From assembly GCA_902785555.1 (NCBI GenBank), contig CACZZB010000015.1, positions 1 through 35,079 on the forward strand: DNA of 35,079 nucleotides. Direction: 5' to 3'. This stretch comes from an uncultured Ruminococcus sp. GTDB lineage: Bacteria > Bacillota > Clostridia > Oscillospirales > Acutalibacteraceae. Within the stretch, counting starts at the first letter, position 1, and every line of letters begins with the position of its first letter. This document shows positions 27,203 to 34,976 of this stretch, one piece after another. The translations under genes were made by a program, and so were the position numbers. Below the pieces are notes generated by a model. That model saw only the letters and a list, made by a program, of their open reading frames with translations. It had not been told where the DNA came from and did not search any database.

Positions 27203-27219
27203 AGTCACTGTGGTAATAT
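27191..27219 (+). promoter_or_regulatory. Promoter of the DUF6442/HTH pair
   Basis: TTGACA (27191-27196), 17-base spacer ending in TGG (extended -10), TAATAT (27214-27219). The -35 is inside the inverted repeat, as expected for repression. Confidence 0.7.
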
Positions 27220-27263
27220 ATAAATACAGAAAATTTTGAGAACACCGGATCAGGGGTGATCTT

Positions 27264-27581
27264 ATGGATAAGAAAGAAATCCTCGACAAGAATAAAAAAC
27301 AAAACCGTAATAATCTTGATGAGAGAGAACAAAAAATATACAGCACTTCATTTGGAATCGGTGCTGTAGTGGTAGGTGTTCTTTGTCTTGTTTTCAGTAT
27401 ATACAAGGCTGCACATCATCAGATGTTCTATGAATTTGCTTCCATAATCACCGCTTATCTCTGCACAACCTTTTTATACCAATTCAAAAATCTAAAAAAA
27501 TCTTATTATCTTATTGCAGGAATATTAACAGGTGCTGCAACAGTTCTTACAGCAATTCTGTTTTTTATGGTGTATGCGTGA
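27264..27581 (+). CDS. Small DUF6442-like membrane protein
   Basis: A 105-residue protein. The first 30 residues are charged and cytoplasmic (MDKKEILDKNKKQNRNNLDEREQKIY). Three hydrophobic segments follow (about 32-47, 57-71 and 82-103). The layout and the NxxDEREQ start resemble DUF6442 proteins, found in Firmicutes beside a small HTH regulator, as here. Its task is unknown. The start may serve the ATG at 27264, with AGGGGTGAT upstream. The last codons overlap the next gene. Confidence 0.7.
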   Translation: MDKKEILDKNKKQNRNNLDEREQKIYSTSFGIGAVVVGVLCLVFSIYKAAHHQMFYEFASIITAYLCTTFLYQFKNLKKSYYLIAGILTGAATVLTAILFFMVYA

Positions 27582-27787
27582 TGAATGATATTATTTTTCA
27601 GAACAGATTAAGGGTAGCACGTGCAGAAAAAAGAATCTCTCAAGGTGAGCTTGCTGAAATGGTTGGAGTTTCAAGACAAACAATAAGTTCTATCGAAAAT
27701 AATCAATTTTGTCCGAGTGCTAAGTTAGCACTGCTTATTTGTATAGCTCTTGATAAAAAATTTGAAGAGCTTTTCTACTTCGGATAG
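27581..27787 (+). CDS. Small Cro/CI-type HTH regulator
   Basis: A 68-residue transcription regulator that is little more than a helix-turn-helix domain: NRLRVARAEKRISQGELAEMVGVSRQTISSIENNQFCPSAKLALLICIALDKKFEELFY. The recognition helix is near VSRQTISSIEN. It belongs to the short XRE group that is often paired with a small membrane protein. The ATG shares its A with the TGA of the membrane protein gene; an in-frame GTG at 27578 is also possible. Repression of its own promoter through the 13-bp inverted repeat is likely but inferred. Confidence 0.9.
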   Translation: MNDIIFQNRLRVARAEKRISQGELAEMVGVSRQTISSIENNQFCPSAKLALLICIALDKKFEELFYFG

Positions 27788-27836
27788 TAAAAAAATATAT
27801 ATAAGATTATAAGTTTACTTCATATACATTCCTCCT

Positions 27837-27890
27837 AAAAAACAATAACTTCCGATTGACTAAACACAATCGGGAGTTATTGTTTTTTAG
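27837..27890 (+). terminator. Strong rho-independent terminator after the HTH gene
   Basis: A 22-bp stem with a single G-T wobble (27837-27858 with 27867-27888), an 8-base loop and a T run. It ends the DUF6442/HTH transcript. Confidence 0.9.
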
Positions 27891-27906
27891 GCTTTTTATT
27901 AAAAAA

Positions 27907-27922
27907 TGTTTCACGTGAAACA
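27907..27922. other. parS: parS site 1
   Basis: Perfect TGTTTCACGTGAAACA, the ParB (Spo0J) binding palindrome, between the HTH gene terminator and mnmG. Confidence 0.97.
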
Positions 27923-28019
27923 TTGAGGCAAATATAATCAACAATGCACAATTATTGTCTATCAAACGGTAATTGCACATTTTATTTTTTATGTGTTTAT
28001 ATAGAAGTAAATAATAAAA

Positions 28020-28035
28020 TGTTTCACGTGAAACA
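28020..28035. other. parS: parS site 2
   Basis: Perfect TGTTTCACGTGAAACA, 113 bases from site 1 and just before the mnmG promoter. A ParB complex here might influence mnmG transcription. The DNA between sites 1 and 2 has no gene. Confidence 0.97.
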
Positions 28036-28048
28036 TTTTATTATTTAC

Positions 28049-28077
28049 TGTACAAATCAAAATCTTTGTATTATAAT
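28049..28077 (+). promoter_or_regulatory. mnmG promoter
   Basis: TGTACA (28049-28054), 17-base spacer, TATAAT (28072-28077). parS site 2 lies 14 bases upstream of the -35. Confidence 0.6.
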
Positions 28078-28114
28078 ATTGAGTGAAATTATTTGGAATG
28101 AGGATTGATTTATA

Positions 28115-30016
28115 ATGAAGTTCATAGCAGGTGAATTTGATGTTGCGGTTATAGGTGCCGGTCATGCAGGTATAGAAGCCGGTCTTGCCGCTGCAAGGCT
28201 TGGATGTAAAACCGCTGTTTTTACTATAAATATGGATGCTGTAGGAAACTGCCCATGCAACCCTTCTATAGGTGGCACAGCCAAAGGTCACCTTGTAAGG
28301 GAAATAGATGCTCTTGGAGGTGAAATGGGAAAGGCAGCTGACGAATGTTTTCTTCAGATACGTATGCTCAACAGAGGCAAAGGTCCGGCTGTTCATTCTC
28401 TCAGAGCTCAGATTGACAGACGTGCTTACAGTACCCGTATGAAACATACTCTTGAATTGCAGGAAAATCTTGAACTTCGTCAGGCTGAGATCACTGACAT
28501 TGAAAAAATGGATGATGGTCGCTGGATAATGACTACCCGTCTTGAAGCTCAATATATCGCAAAAGCTGTTATTCTTGCAACGGGTACTTATTTAGGCGGT
28601 AAAATTTATGTAGGTGATGTTTCTTATGAAAGCGGTCCCGATGGTATGTTCCCGTCAAAATATCTTCCTGATGCTCTACAAAAATTAGGTATGTCAATAA
28701 GAAGGTTTAAAACAGGTACTCCGGCACGTGTTCTCAAATCAAGTATTGATTTCTCAGATCTTGAAGAACAGTGTGGTGATGAACCTGTTGTTCCGTTCTC
28801 TTATGATACTGAAAATCCGAAGGAAAATAAAGTCAAATGCTATATCAGTTGGACTAATGAAAAAACCAAAAAAATTATTCTGGATAATATTCACCGTTCA
28901 CCTATGTACAGCGGTAAAATTGAGGGTATTGGTCCACGTTACTGTCCGAGTCTCGAAGATAAAATAGTTCGTTTCTCTGACAAGCAGAGACATCAGTTAT
29001 TTATCGAACCGTGCGGAATGGATACCGAGGAAATGTATTTGCAGGGAATGTCATCTTCTCTTCCTGAGGATGTACAGATAAATTTCTATCACTCTATCAA
29101 AGGCTTGGAGCATTGTATAGTAATGCGTCCGGCTTATGCAATAGAATATTATTGTGCTGACCCTATTCAGATGAATCAGACCTTGGAATTCAGAGATTTT
29201 CCGGGTTTGTACGGTGCGGGACAATTCAACGGCAGTTCAGGTTATGAAGAAGCTGCTGCACAGGGATTGGTTGCCGGTATAAATGCGGCTCTTAAAATAC
29301 GCAACAAGTCACCTATGATACTGGACAGAGCAGGTTCATATATAGGAACACTTATTGATGATCTTGTTACAAAAGGCTGCAATGATCCATACAGAATTAT
29401 GACTTCAAGAAGTGAATATCGTCTTATTCTCCGTCAGGACAATGCCGATACAAGAATGACTCCCATTGGACGTGAAGTCGGACTTGTTACAGATGAAAGA
29501 TGGGAAAAATTCACGACTAAACAGCAACTTATAAAACAGGAACTCGAAAGAATTCGCAAAACAGTTATTTCACCTTCCGAAAAACTTAACGAGATACTTA
29601 GTAAACATAATACTTCCCAAGTTAATACAGGAATAAGACTTGTTGATCTTTTGAAACGCCCTGAACTGTCTTACGAGCTTCTTACAGAAATTGATACGAC
29701 TCGTCCTCAGCTCAATGCCAATATTTTTGAGCAGATTGAAATTGAAATAAAATATGAGGGATATATAAAAAGACAGCTTCTTATAATAGAACAAGTACGA
29801 AAACTTGAAAAGAAGCTTTTACCCAATGATATCAACTATTCGGATATAGACGGTCTCCGTCTTGAAGCGAGGGAAAAACTTAATAAAGTCCGTCCCGAAA
29901 ATATAGGTCAGGCAAGCCGTATTTCGGGAGTAAGTCCCGCTGATATATCCGTACTTATAATATATCTTGCCTCACTCAAAAACAAGGAGATAAAAAATGC
30001 TGATACAAATTCTTGA
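28115..30016 (+). CDS. mnmG: tRNA wobble-uridine modification FAD enzyme MnmG
   Basis: MnmG (GidA), 633 residues. With MnmE it makes 5-carboxymethylaminomethyl or aminomethyl uridine at position 34 of certain tRNAs. FAD-binding VIGAGHAGIEAGLAAARLG (about 12-30), CNPSIGGTAKGHLVREIDALGGEMG (about 47-71), GTYLGGKIYVG and FNGSSGYEEAAAQGLVAGINAA (about 371-392) are signatures. YRLILRQDNADTRMTPIGREVGLV and the C-terminal helical domain are present. mnmE, its usual upstream neighbour, is not in the window. rsmG overlaps the end by 20 bases. Confidence 0.98.
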   Translation: MKFIAGEFDVAVIGAGHAGIEAGLAAARLGCKTAVFTINMDAVGNCPCNPSIGGTAKGHLVREIDALGGEMGKAADECFLQIRMLNRGKGPAVHSLRAQIDRRAYSTRMKHTLELQENLELRQAEITDIEKMDDGRWIMTTRLEAQYIAKAVILATGTYLGGKIYVGDVSYESGPDGMFPSKYLPDALQKLGMSIRRFKTGTPARVLKSSIDFSDLEEQCGDEPVVPFSYDTENPKENKVKCYISWTNEKTKKIILDNIHRSPMYSGKIEGIGPRYCPSLEDKIVRFSDKQRHQLFIEPCGMDTEEMYLQGMSSSLPEDVQINFYHSIKGLEHCIVMRPAYAIEYYCADPIQMNQTLEFRDFPGLYGAGQFNGSSGYEEAAAQGLVAGINAALKIRNKSPMILDRAGSYIGTLIDDLVTKGCNDPYRIMTSRSEYRLILRQDNADTRMTPIGREVGLVTDERWEKFTTKQQLIKQELERIRKTVISPSEKLNEILSKHNTSQVNTGIRLVDLLKRPELSYELLTEIDTTRPQLNANIFEQIEIEIKYEGYIKRQLLIIEQVRKLEKKLLPNDINYSDIDGLRLEAREKLNKVRPENIGQASRISGVSPADISVLIIYLASLKNKEIKNADTNS

Positions 30017-30704
30017 AAAATGGTGCGGGGAAAATAATATTGCTATCAACGATAAACAAAAATCTGCATTTGAAATATATGCAGGAATGCTCATTGAATG
30101 GAATAAAAAAATGAACTTGACAGCAATTACTGCAGAAAATGAAATTGCTGTAAAACACTTCATTGACAGTATTTCTGTACTTAAATATATTAATCTTAAA
30201 CAAAATCCCGATTTGATCGATATTGGCACAGGTGCAGGATTTCCGGGAATACCTCTTAAAATTATGCGTCCTGATATCAAACTTACACTCCTTGACAGTC
30301 TCAATAAACGATTGATTTTTTTGGAGGAAGTCTGTAAGGCTATTAATTTAAAAGCGGATATTATCCATGCTCGTGCTGAGGAGTTAAGTCAAAATCCTGA
30401 ATACAGAGAAAAGTTTGATTATGCTGTTTCAAGAGCAGTTGCAAATTTACCGTCACTCTGTGAATACTGTATTCCATATATAAAAAATGGCGGTATGTTT
30501 ATATCAATGAAAGGTTCAGATGGTCAAAACGAACTTGAACTTGCTCAGAATGCTATTAAGTTATTAGGCGGAAAATCAGATAGTATTTATACATTCAATC
30601 TTCCGGATGAAAGTATCCGTACTATTATAACCATCTCTAAAATTTCTTCAACTTCCTCAAAGTATCCACGTCGTGGAACAAAGATATCTAAAAATCCACT
30701 TTGA
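29997..30704 (+). CDS. rsmG: 16S rRNA (guanine-N7) methyltransferase RsmG
   Basis: RsmG (GidB), 235 residues, methylates N7 of G527 (E. coli numbering) of 16S rRNA with SAM. EWNKKMNLTAIT (about 35-46), the SAM-binding DIGTGAGFPGIPLKI (about 75-89) and VSRAVANLPSLCEYC are intact. The ATG is within the last codons of mnmG, preceded by AAGGAG, so translation is coupled. The C-terminal KYPRRGTKISKNPL ending is standard. A parS site begins four bases after the stop codon. Confidence 0.98.
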   Translation: MLIQILEKWCGENNIAINDKQKSAFEIYAGMLIEWNKKMNLTAITAENEIAVKHFIDSISVLKYINLKQNPDLIDIGTGAGFPGIPLKIMRPDIKLTLLDSLNKRLIFLEEVCKAINLKADIIHARAEELSQNPEYREKFDYAVSRAVANLPSLCEYCIPYIKNGGMFISMKGSDGQNELELAQNAIKLLGGKSDSIYTFNLPDESIRTIITISKISSTSSKYPRRGTKISKNPL

Positions 30705-30708
30705 AAAA

Positions 30709-30724
30709 TGTTTCACGTGAAACA
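30709..30724. other. parS: parS site 3
   Basis: Perfect TGTTTCACGTGAAACA directly after the rsmG stop codon and before the terminator shared with noc. Confidence 0.97.
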
Positions 30725-30740
30725 TTTTTTATCCGTCAAA

Positions 30741-30776
30741 AAGCCGTCAGATCAAAAAATTATCTGACGGCTTTCA
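30741..30776. terminator. Bidirectional terminator between rsmG and the noc-like gene
   Basis: AAGCCGTCAGAT (30741-30752) pairs with ATCTGACGGCTT (30762-30773). T and A tracts on either side allow use from both strands. Confidence 0.8.
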
Positions 30777-30811
30777 AGTATAAAATTTTTCAGATGATAA
30801 TGCTTTGATAT

Positions 30812-31642
30812 TCAAGCAGTAAGTCCGTCGTCGTGACCATTTGTTAATTTTGGTATCTTTACGACATATTCTATAAAGTCTTCATTCTCTGTCTGTATTT
30901 TTATGGCCGGTATCCCCGAATCTCTCATGGTATCAACAGCATGATTAATTGTATTTTCAAATATTCTTATGTCTTTTATTACAGCTTTCTGACGTTGACT
31001 TTGCTGACGCCGGAACTTGCTCTTTTTTAGTATTTCGTTAATATATTCTTCCGACTGCGAAACATTCATGTTGTTTTCTACTATTTCACTTAATACTATC
31101 CTTCGTTCAGCTTTATCGGAAATTTTCAATATTGCCTTTGCATGACGTTCGGTAAGGTGCGACTTTAAAATAATGTTTCTTTCTTCGTATCCCAAATCAA
31201 GCATTTCAAGCTTGCCTGAAATAAATGATGATCTTTGACCGATTTGCAGTGCAAGATCCTGCTTACTGATATTTGAGTGAGATATAATATTATTTATTAT
31301 CTCGGCTTCTTCAAAAAAATTAAGATCACTTCTCTGAAGATTTTCTGTCAGTGAAAAAACACTTGCCTGTTCATCTGTGCATGATACAATCATACATGGC
31401 ACCGTCACACATCCACACATTGCCGCAGCTCTCAATCTTCTTTCACCGGATATCAATTCAAATTCCATATTGCTTATTTTTCTTACTGTCAGTGGCTGAA
31501 GTATGCCGTTTTTTTCTATGCTTTCGGCAAGCTCCATAAGCTTATCACGACTATATATTCTTCTTATCGGATTTTTTCTTGGTTTTATCTGTACAAGAGG
31601 AATTTCAAGCACTTTTCTGTTGATCGGATTGTTAAACAGCAT
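30812..31642 (-). CDS. noc: ParB/Noc family protein, probable nucleoid occlusion factor
   Basis: A 276-residue ParB-fold protein. The CTP-binding N-domain shows QIKPRKNPIRRIYS, ILQPLTVR, LISGERRLRAAAMCG (about 64-78) and LTENLQRSDLNFFEEA. The helix-turn-helix follows (DLALQIGQRSSFISGKLEML) with TERHAKAIL. Of the four residues that separate ParB (R, T, A, G) from Noc (Q, K, K, R) DNA choice, this protein has S, K, D, R in my alignment, so it is Noc-like at two positions. Its place between rsmG and parA is that of noc in Bacillus, but it is on the opposite strand here. The likely role is blocking division over the nucleoid; the exact binding site is unclear. Confidence 0.8.
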   Translation of the reverse strand: MLFNNPINRKVLEIPLVQIKPRKNPIRRIYSRDKLMELAESIEKNGILQPLTVRKISNMEFELISGERRLRAAAMCGCVTVPCMIVSCTDEQASVFSLTENLQRSDLNFFEEAEIINNIISHSNISKQDLALQIGQRSSFISGKLEMLDLGYEERNIILKSHLTERHAKAILKISDKAERRIVLSEIVENNMNVSQSEEYINEILKKSKFRRQQSQRQKAVIKDIRIFENTINHAVDTMRDSGIPAIKIQTENEDFIEYVVKIPKLTNGHDDGLTA

Positions 31643-31669
31643 ATCTTACTACTCCTTTCATTACTGAAC

Positions 31670-31678
31670 ATTATATCA
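31670..31678 (-). promoter_or_regulatory. Extended -10 promoter of the noc-like gene
   Basis: On the minus strand TGATATAAT (plus-strand ATTATATCA at 31670-31678) is an extended -10. No good -35 was seen. Confidence 0.4.
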
Positions 31679-31742
31679 CCAAATTTTTACGCCTTTTGTC
31701 GCTTATTGTTTTGTATTAAAATATTTTTTGTTCAATCCACGC

Positions 31743-31786
31743 ACGGTAGTAAAATGAAGTTACGAAAATATTTTACATCCTGCCGT
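31743..31786. other. Structured element between noc and parA
   Basis: ACGGTAG (31743-31749) pairs with CTGCCGT (31780-31786) with one wobble. Directly inside, TAAAAT pairs with ATTTTA (31770-31775). A 4-base bulge lies on the 3' side. The 3' flank up to about 31835 is unlike the AT-rich spacer DNA around it, with GAGGTGAGGAAATCCG and a small GAAG-AG-CTTC hairpin. It matches no RNA family I could name. It could be a small RNA, a leader or a DNA-binding site. Confidence 0.3.
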
Positions 31787-31842
31787 CTATAGAGGTGAGG
31801 AAATCCGTACACGTTAAATTGAAGAAGAGCTTCTCTGAAAAT

Positions 31843-31858
31843 TGTTTCACGTGAAACA
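31843..31858. other. parS: parS site 4
   Basis: Perfect TGTTTCACGTGAAACA, nine bases upstream of the parA -35 element, so ParB bound here could regulate parA-parB. Confidence 0.97.
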
Positions 31859-31867
31859 ATTTTTATG

Positions 31868-31896
31868 TTGATATTAATTTATTTGAGTGGTATAAT
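31868..31896 (+). promoter_or_regulatory. parA-parB promoter
   Basis: TTGATA (31868-31873), 17-base spacer ending in TGG (extended -10), TATAAT (31891-31896). Confidence 0.8.
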
Positions 31897-31939
31897 GAAT
31901 CTTGCAGTTATGTTTTGTTTGTGAGAGGAGAAAAAATTT

Positions 31940-32704
31940 ATGGGGAAAATTATTGCTGTTACCAATCAAAAAGGCGGCGTCGGAAAAACTACTACAGCTG
32001 TAAATACGGCTGCAGGAATAGCTAAGCTTGGCTATAAAGTTCTTTTAATAGATACTGATCCTCAGGGCAATGCCACAAGTGGTGTCGGTGTAGATAAGCG
32101 TACTGTTAACTATTCGGCTTACAGTATTATGATAGATGATATTCAGGCAGCTGATGCTGTTATACATACAAAGTTTGATAATCTTGATATGATCCCATCG
32201 AGCATAGACCTTGCAGCTGCTGAACTTGAATTGGCTGATTCCGAACACAGGGAATCCAAACTTAAAAATGCTATTGCAGCTATTAAATCTGATTATGATT
32301 ATATATTTATAGATTGTCCGCCTTCTTTGGGACTTATTACTACCAATGCCCTTTGTGCATCTGATACCATCTTAGTTCCTATACAGCCTGAATATTATGC
32401 TCTTGAGGGCTTATCACAGCTTATTGCAACTGTAAGACTTATAAAAAGAAAATATAATCCCTATCTTGAAATAGAAGGTGTACTTCTTACAATGTATGAC
32501 GGAAGGCTCAATTTAACTCAGCAGGTAGTACAAGAGGTTAAAAAATTCTTTCCGAAAAAAGTTTTTTCGGCAGTCATTCCCAGAGGTGTAAGACTTTCAG
32601 AAGCTCCGAGTTTCGGTATGCCTGTAATGTATTTCGATAAATCCTGTAAAGGTTCATTGTCTTATATGCAACTTGCTAAAGAAATTACCGAAAATAACAA
32701 GTAA
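31940..32704 (+). CDS. parA: Chromosome partitioning ATPase ParA (Soj)
   Basis: ParA/Soj, 254 residues, a Walker-type ATPase that binds DNA as an ATP dimer, works with ParB-parS in origin segregation, and in Bacillus also controls DnaA. The deviant Walker A KGGVGKTTTAVN (about 11-22) is at the N-terminus. LLIDTDPQGNATSGVG, YIFIDCPPSLGLITTNAL and the C-terminal RGVRLSEAPSFGMPVMYFD are family hallmarks. GAGAGGAG precedes the ATG. It is followed by parB 49 bases later with no terminator between them, so the two form an operon. A parS site is beside its promoter. Confidence 0.97.
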   Translation: MGKIIAVTNQKGGVGKTTTAVNTAAGIAKLGYKVLLIDTDPQGNATSGVGVDKRTVNYSAYSIMIDDIQAADAVIHTKFDNLDMIPSSIDLAAAELELADSEHRESKLKNAIAAIKSDYDYIFIDCPPSLGLITTNALCASDTILVPIQPEYYALEGLSQLIATVRLIKRKYNPYLEIEGVLLTMYDGRLNLTQQVVQEVKKFFPKKVFSAVIPRGVRLSEAPSFGMPVMYFDKSCKGSLSYMQLAKEITENNK

Positions 32705-32753
32705 GTCAAAATTCATAATTATTATAAAAAATATTAAATAATGAGGTGAAGAA

Positions 32754-33605
32754 ATGGCAGTTAAGAAAGGCGGTCTCGGAAAAGGTTTGAGTGCGATTTT
32801 TTTGGAAAATGATAATGAAAGTACAGGAAGTACAATTTTGGCTATATCCGAAATAGAGCCTAATCGTTCACAGCCAAGGCGTGATTTTGATGAAGAAAGC
32901 TTGAGAGAGCTTGCAGATTCCATAGCTGCACACGGTGTGTTGCAGCCTTTGCTTGTAAGACCCATGCCTGAAGGCGGTTATCAGCTTGTGGCAGGTGAAA
33001 GACGTTGGCGTGCAAGCCGTATGGCAGGATTGTTTGAAGTACCTGTTATTATAAGAGAAATGACAGATTCACAGATGATGCAGATATCTATGATTGAAAA
33101 CTTACAGAGAGAAAATCTGAATCCTGTTGAAGAAGCTATGGGCTATAAAGTTCTAATCGACGAATATGGACTTACACAGGAGGAAATTTCAAAATCTGTG
33201 GGGAAAAGCAGACCTGTTATTGCAAATGCTTTGAGAATTTTATCATTGCCCCGAGAAATTATTGATATGCTCAAATCCGGCGAGATATCGGCGGGTCATG
33301 CAAGAGCTTTGCTCGGATTTTCAGATAAGGCTGAGCAGTTAATGGTCGCAAGGTCTGTAAAACCAAAAGACTTAACTGTAAGAGATGTCGAAAAACTTGT
33401 AAGGAATTCACAAAAGCCTGAAAAGAGAGATTTGGAAATATCACATGAAAATACATTTTATGGTGAAGTGGAGCTTGCACTCAAAGAATATTTAAAAAGA
33501 AAAGTAAAGGTTATCGCCAAAGGCGAAAAGGCAGGAATTTTGCAGATAGAATTTTATGATGAAGATGACCTTGCAGAAATTGCAAGACTTTTTGCAGGAA
33601 ATTAG
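32754..33605 (+). CDS. parB: Chromosome partitioning protein ParB (Spo0J)
   Basis: ParB/Spo0J, 283 residues, a CTP-dependent DNA clamp that loads at parS and slides along DNA, recruiting SMC and working with ParA. GGLGKGLSAIF is the N-terminal ParA-interacting motif. The CTPase part shows IEPNRSQPRRDFDEESL, GVLQPLLVRP and VAGERRWRASRMAG (about 81-94). The DNA-binding part has YGLTQEEISKSVGKSRPVIANALRIL and SAGHARALLGF. The Arg of GKSR and Gly of SAGHAR are the parS-type specificity residues, consistent with five perfect parS sites in this window. GAGGTGA supports the start. Confidence 0.97.
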   Translation: MAVKKGGLGKGLSAIFLENDNESTGSTILAISEIEPNRSQPRRDFDEESLRELADSIAAHGVLQPLLVRPMPEGGYQLVAGERRWRASRMAGLFEVPVIIREMTDSQMMQISMIENLQRENLNPVEEAMGYKVLIDEYGLTQEEISKSVGKSRPVIANALRILSLPREIIDMLKSGEISAGHARALLGFSDKAEQLMVARSVKPKDLTVRDVEKLVRNSQKPEKRDLEISHENTFYGEVELALKEYLKRKVKVIAKGEKAGILQIEFYDEDDLAEIARLFAGN

Positions 33606-33625
33606 TGGAATATTTTTATAATATG

Positions 33626-33634
33626 TGGTATAAT
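33626..33634 (+). promoter_or_regulatory. Extended -10 promoter of serS
   Basis: TGGTATAAT (33626-33634), about 45 bases before the serS ATG. The -35 is weak. The leader is too short for a T-box, and none is visible. Confidence 0.5.
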
Positions 33635-33678
33635 TATTTCCGCAGAATTTTTAATTAATAAAAAGGAGTTAAATAAAA

Positions 33679-34959
33679 ATGATTGATATCAGATACTTAA
33701 GAGAAAAGCCCGATGAAGTCAAGAACAGAATCAAAAAAAGAGAAATGAATCTTGATAATGTAGTAGATGAGGTCATAGCAGTCGATTCGCAGAAACGTGA
33801 GCAGATGGGTAAAATCGAAGCTATGAAGGCTGAGAAAAATGCTGCAAGCAAGCAGATACCTCAAATCAAAAAAGCAGGTGGAGATATCTCTGAGATAATG
33901 GCTAAAATGAAGGAAATAGGTGCTTTGATTGATGATGGTGAATCTGTAATAAAAGAGCTTGACCAGAAACAGACAGATTTACTTTTGTCACTGCCGAATT
34001 TGCCTGATGACGACGTAGCTGCAGGTGGTAAAGAACAGAATGAGCCTGTAAGATATTTCGGTGAAAAACCTCAGTTTTCTTTTCCGATGAAAAACCATGT
34101 TGAACTTTGTGAAAGTCTTGGCATGATAGATTATCAAAGAGGTGCAAAGATAGCAGGTGCAGGCAGCTGGCTTTACAGAGGTTGGGGTTCAAGACTTGAA
34201 TGGGCTTTGCTCAACTTCTTCATTAACGAACATATAAATGACGGATTTGAATTCATTCTTCCTCCTCATATGCTCGGTTATCAGTGTGGTTATGTTGCAG
34301 GTCAGTTCCCGAAATTCAGGGATGAAGTTTACTGGATACAGAATCCGACCAGCAATGACGAGAAATTTATGCTTCCTACTGCCGAAACAGCTCTTGTTAA
34401 TCTCCACAGAGATGAAATAATTCCAATAGAAGAACTTCCTAAAAAATATATTGCTTATACACCATGTTACCGCCGTGAAGCCGGAAGCTATCGTTCCGAA
34501 GAAAGAGGTATGATAAGAGGTCATCAGTTCAACAAAGTGGAAATGGTTCAGTACACAGAAGATGATAAGTCGGACATAGCATTTAAAGAGCTTGTTGAAA
34601 AGGCTGAGAGACTTGTGCAGGAATTGGGACTTCACTATCGTTTGAGCAAGCTTGCAGCAGGTGACTGTTCTTTCTCAATGGCAAGAACCTATGATATAGA
34701 AGTATGGATTCCAAGTATGGAAATATACAAGGAAGTAAGCTCCGCATCTAATGCACGTGATTATCAGGCACGCAGAGGAAATGTACGTTATAGAGGAGAG
34801 GACAAGAAAATGCACTTTGCTCATACTCTCAATGCATCAGGTCTTGCAACAAGCCGTGTTATTCCCGCTATTGTTGAGCAGTATCAGAATGAAGACGGCT
34901 CTGTAACAGTTCCGGAAGTGCTCCGTCCTTACATGGGAATTGATGTTATCAAAAAATAA
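33679..34959 (+). CDS. serS: Seryl-tRNA synthetase
   Basis: SerRS, 426 residues, a class II synthetase that charges tRNA-Ser (and tRNA-Sec if present). The N-terminal coiled-coil arm (about 25-100, LRE...KEIGALIDDGESVIKELDQKQ) is typical and binds the long variable arm of tRNA-Ser. The catalytic core shows the class II motif 2 PCYRREAGSYRSEERGMIR (about 262-280) and HQFNKVEMV, and motif 3 SSASNARDYQARRGNVRYR. Length is normal. AAGGAG precedes the ATG. It is downstream of parB, as in other Clostridia, and a parS site lies one base after its stop. Confidence 0.98.
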   Translation: MIDIRYLREKPDEVKNRIKKREMNLDNVVDEVIAVDSQKREQMGKIEAMKAEKNAASKQIPQIKKAGGDISEIMAKMKEIGALIDDGESVIKELDQKQTDLLLSLPNLPDDDVAAGGKEQNEPVRYFGEKPQFSFPMKNHVELCESLGMIDYQRGAKIAGAGSWLYRGWGSRLEWALLNFFINEHINDGFEFILPPHMLGYQCGYVAGQFPKFRDEVYWIQNPTSNDEKFMLPTAETALVNLHRDEIIPIEELPKKYIAYTPCYRREAGSYRSEERGMIRGHQFNKVEMVQYTEDDKSDIAFKELVEKAERLVQELGLHYRLSKLAAGDCSFSMARTYDIEVWIPSMEIYKEVSSASNARDYQARRGNVRYRGEDKKMHFAHTLNASGLATSRVIPAIVEQYQNEDGSVTVPEVLRPYMGIDVIKK

Positions 34960-34960
34960 A

Positions 34961-34976
34961 TGTTTCACGTGAAACA
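34961..34976. other. parS: parS site 5
   Basis: Perfect TGTTTCACGTGAAACA directly after the serS stop. From 34977 to the right edge I see no gene; the end of the window is AT-rich spacer. Confidence 0.97.

Noticed and set aside
33606..33678. T-box leader for serS
   Set aside because: Only about 70 bases lie between parB and serS, with no specifier stem, T-box motif or terminator.
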